Assembly (NCBI GenBank): GCA_964242415.1
Contig: CAXTAT010000031.1
Coordinates: 1 to 64,000 of the forward strand
DNA length: 64,000 nucleotides
Direction of reading: 5' to 3'
From: DASWOJ01 sp964242415
GTDB taxonomy: Bacteria > Pseudomonadota > Alphaproteobacteria > Acetobacterales > Acetobacteraceae
Shown in pieces: positions 63,514 to 64,000 of this stretch; position 1 is the first letter of the stretch, and the number at the start of each line of letters is the position of its first letter. The translations under genes were made by a program, and so were the position numbers. Below the pieces are notes generated by a model, which made no database searches, was not told where the DNA came from, and saw nothing but the letters and a program-made list of their open reading frames with translations.

Positions 63514-64000
63514 TTGCTGGATCTTGCAGGCCACGTCCCCGCGCTTCAGGCAGCGGCGGTCATCCTTGGCACCTTCGTGCTCGAGGACGCGGCGACGGTG
63601 CTGACCGGCATCGCGGCGCGGGCTGGCACCATCAGCGTGCCGCTTGCCCTTGGCAGCCTGTATGCCGGCATCGTGCTGGGCGACCTCGGCCTGTATGGGC
63701 TCGGCTGGCTGTCCGCCCGGGTGGCATGGGCCCGGCGCCTGGTGCCCGATATGGCGCGGCAACGGGGCGAAGCCTGGCTGCGCGGGCGCGTGTTCACCGT
63801 CGTGTTCGCCAGCCGCTTCATCCCGGGTGCGCGGTTGCCGGCCTATACGGCCTGCGGGTTCCTGGGCGGCGACCTGCGGGCGTTCCTGGCCGCCGCCGTC
63901 GTCGCGACCTCCATCTGGACCAGCGCGCTGTTCGGGATTTCGATGGCGGTCGGCGAGGTGCTGGCCCGGTACCTAGGAGCCTGGCGCTGGGTGGGCGCAG
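63514..64000 (+). CDS. DedA/SNARE-associated (VTT) family membrane protein, 3' end beyond the window
   Basis: About 162 codons are present. The pattern of DedA proteins is clear: ILGTFVLEDAATVLTGIAAR, LGSLYAGIVLGDLGLYGLGW, RGRVFTVVFASRFIPGARLP (the conserved RFxPGxR motif), then AYTACGFLGGDLRAFLAAAV. The protein is a multi-helix inner-membrane protein; the family acts in lipid (undecaprenyl phosphate) scrambling and envelope homeostasis. No ATG or GTG lies near the domain start; TTG at 63514 is the likely start but is uncertain. The right end is cut by the window. Confidence 0.8.
   Translation, partial: MLDLAGHVPALQAAAVILGTFVLEDAATVLTGIAARAGTISVPLALGSLYAGIVLGDLGLYGLGWLSARVAWARRLVPDMARQRGEAWLRGRVFTVVFASRFIPGARLPAYTACGFLGGDLRAFLAAAVVATSIWTSALFGISMAVGEVLARYLGAWRWVGA

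Overview
The window is very GC-rich, gene-dense DNA from an alphaproteobacterium, most likely a member of the Acetobacteraceae. This placement is inference. It rests on the glpR-glpD-glpSTPQUV-glpK glycerol locus of rhizobial/rhodospirillalean type, hslVU, a fused DctQM TRAP permease, N-terminally extended HslV and PEP-CTERM proteins. No rRNA, tRNA, CRISPR array, integrase or transposase was seen.

Layout. 1-6356 (minus): an mdtABC-type RND efflux operon, with mdtC running off the left edge. 6771-10371: an orphan transketolase C-terminal fragment, then a TRAP transporter (DctP plus fused DctQM). 10551-14796: small exported proteins, an FAD-dependent amine/amino-acid oxidase divergent from a polar amino-acid binding protein, and an Lrp-type regulator. 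14885-23361: a defence-like island holding a lower-GC AAA-ATPase/RloB-like pair, a Doc-type toxin with a small upstream partner, an integral-membrane M48 metalloprotease translationally coupled to a large SF1 helicase (interrupted by a one-base frameshift), and a DUF4926 protein. 23401-33317: core genes (prfC, rpsD, trmJ, cysS) with a Sel1-repeat protein, a CPBP protease, lipoproteins and a BrnTA toxin-antitoxin pair. 33509-37668: decaying genes (frameshifted Nramp, shattered catalase-family gene, truncated response regulator) around a PEP-CTERM protein. 38141-42939: an RTX-like beta-roll protein, then a compact module with a RepA-like ATPase and a DUF6362 protein. 43064-50599: a second PEP-CTERM protein, clpS, a sulfotransferase-DUF5672 fusion, a lipoprotein, hslVU and a TIGR02466-type oxygenase. 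50938-61270: the complete glycerol regulon (repressor, dehydrogenase, ABC importer, kinase). 61273-64000: conserved hypotheticals, a TPR protein and a partial DedA-family protein.

The glycerol block forms a coherent pathway: GlpSTPQUV imports glycerol, GlpK phosphorylates it, GlpD oxidises glycerol-3-phosphate, and GlpR is the likely repressor.

Two dispersed palindromic repeat families shape the intergenic space. Family A is about 100 bp with ends TCATTGCGAG/CTCGCAATGA. Family B has a CCTCACCCCGGCCCTCTCCC core and is mostly found as inverted pairs about 150 bp long. Copies lie inside operons, and one supplies the last codons and stop of cysS. Two otherwise intact genes (the helicase and Nramp) differ from an open frame by one G in a short G-run, so either assembly error or recent inactivation is possible.
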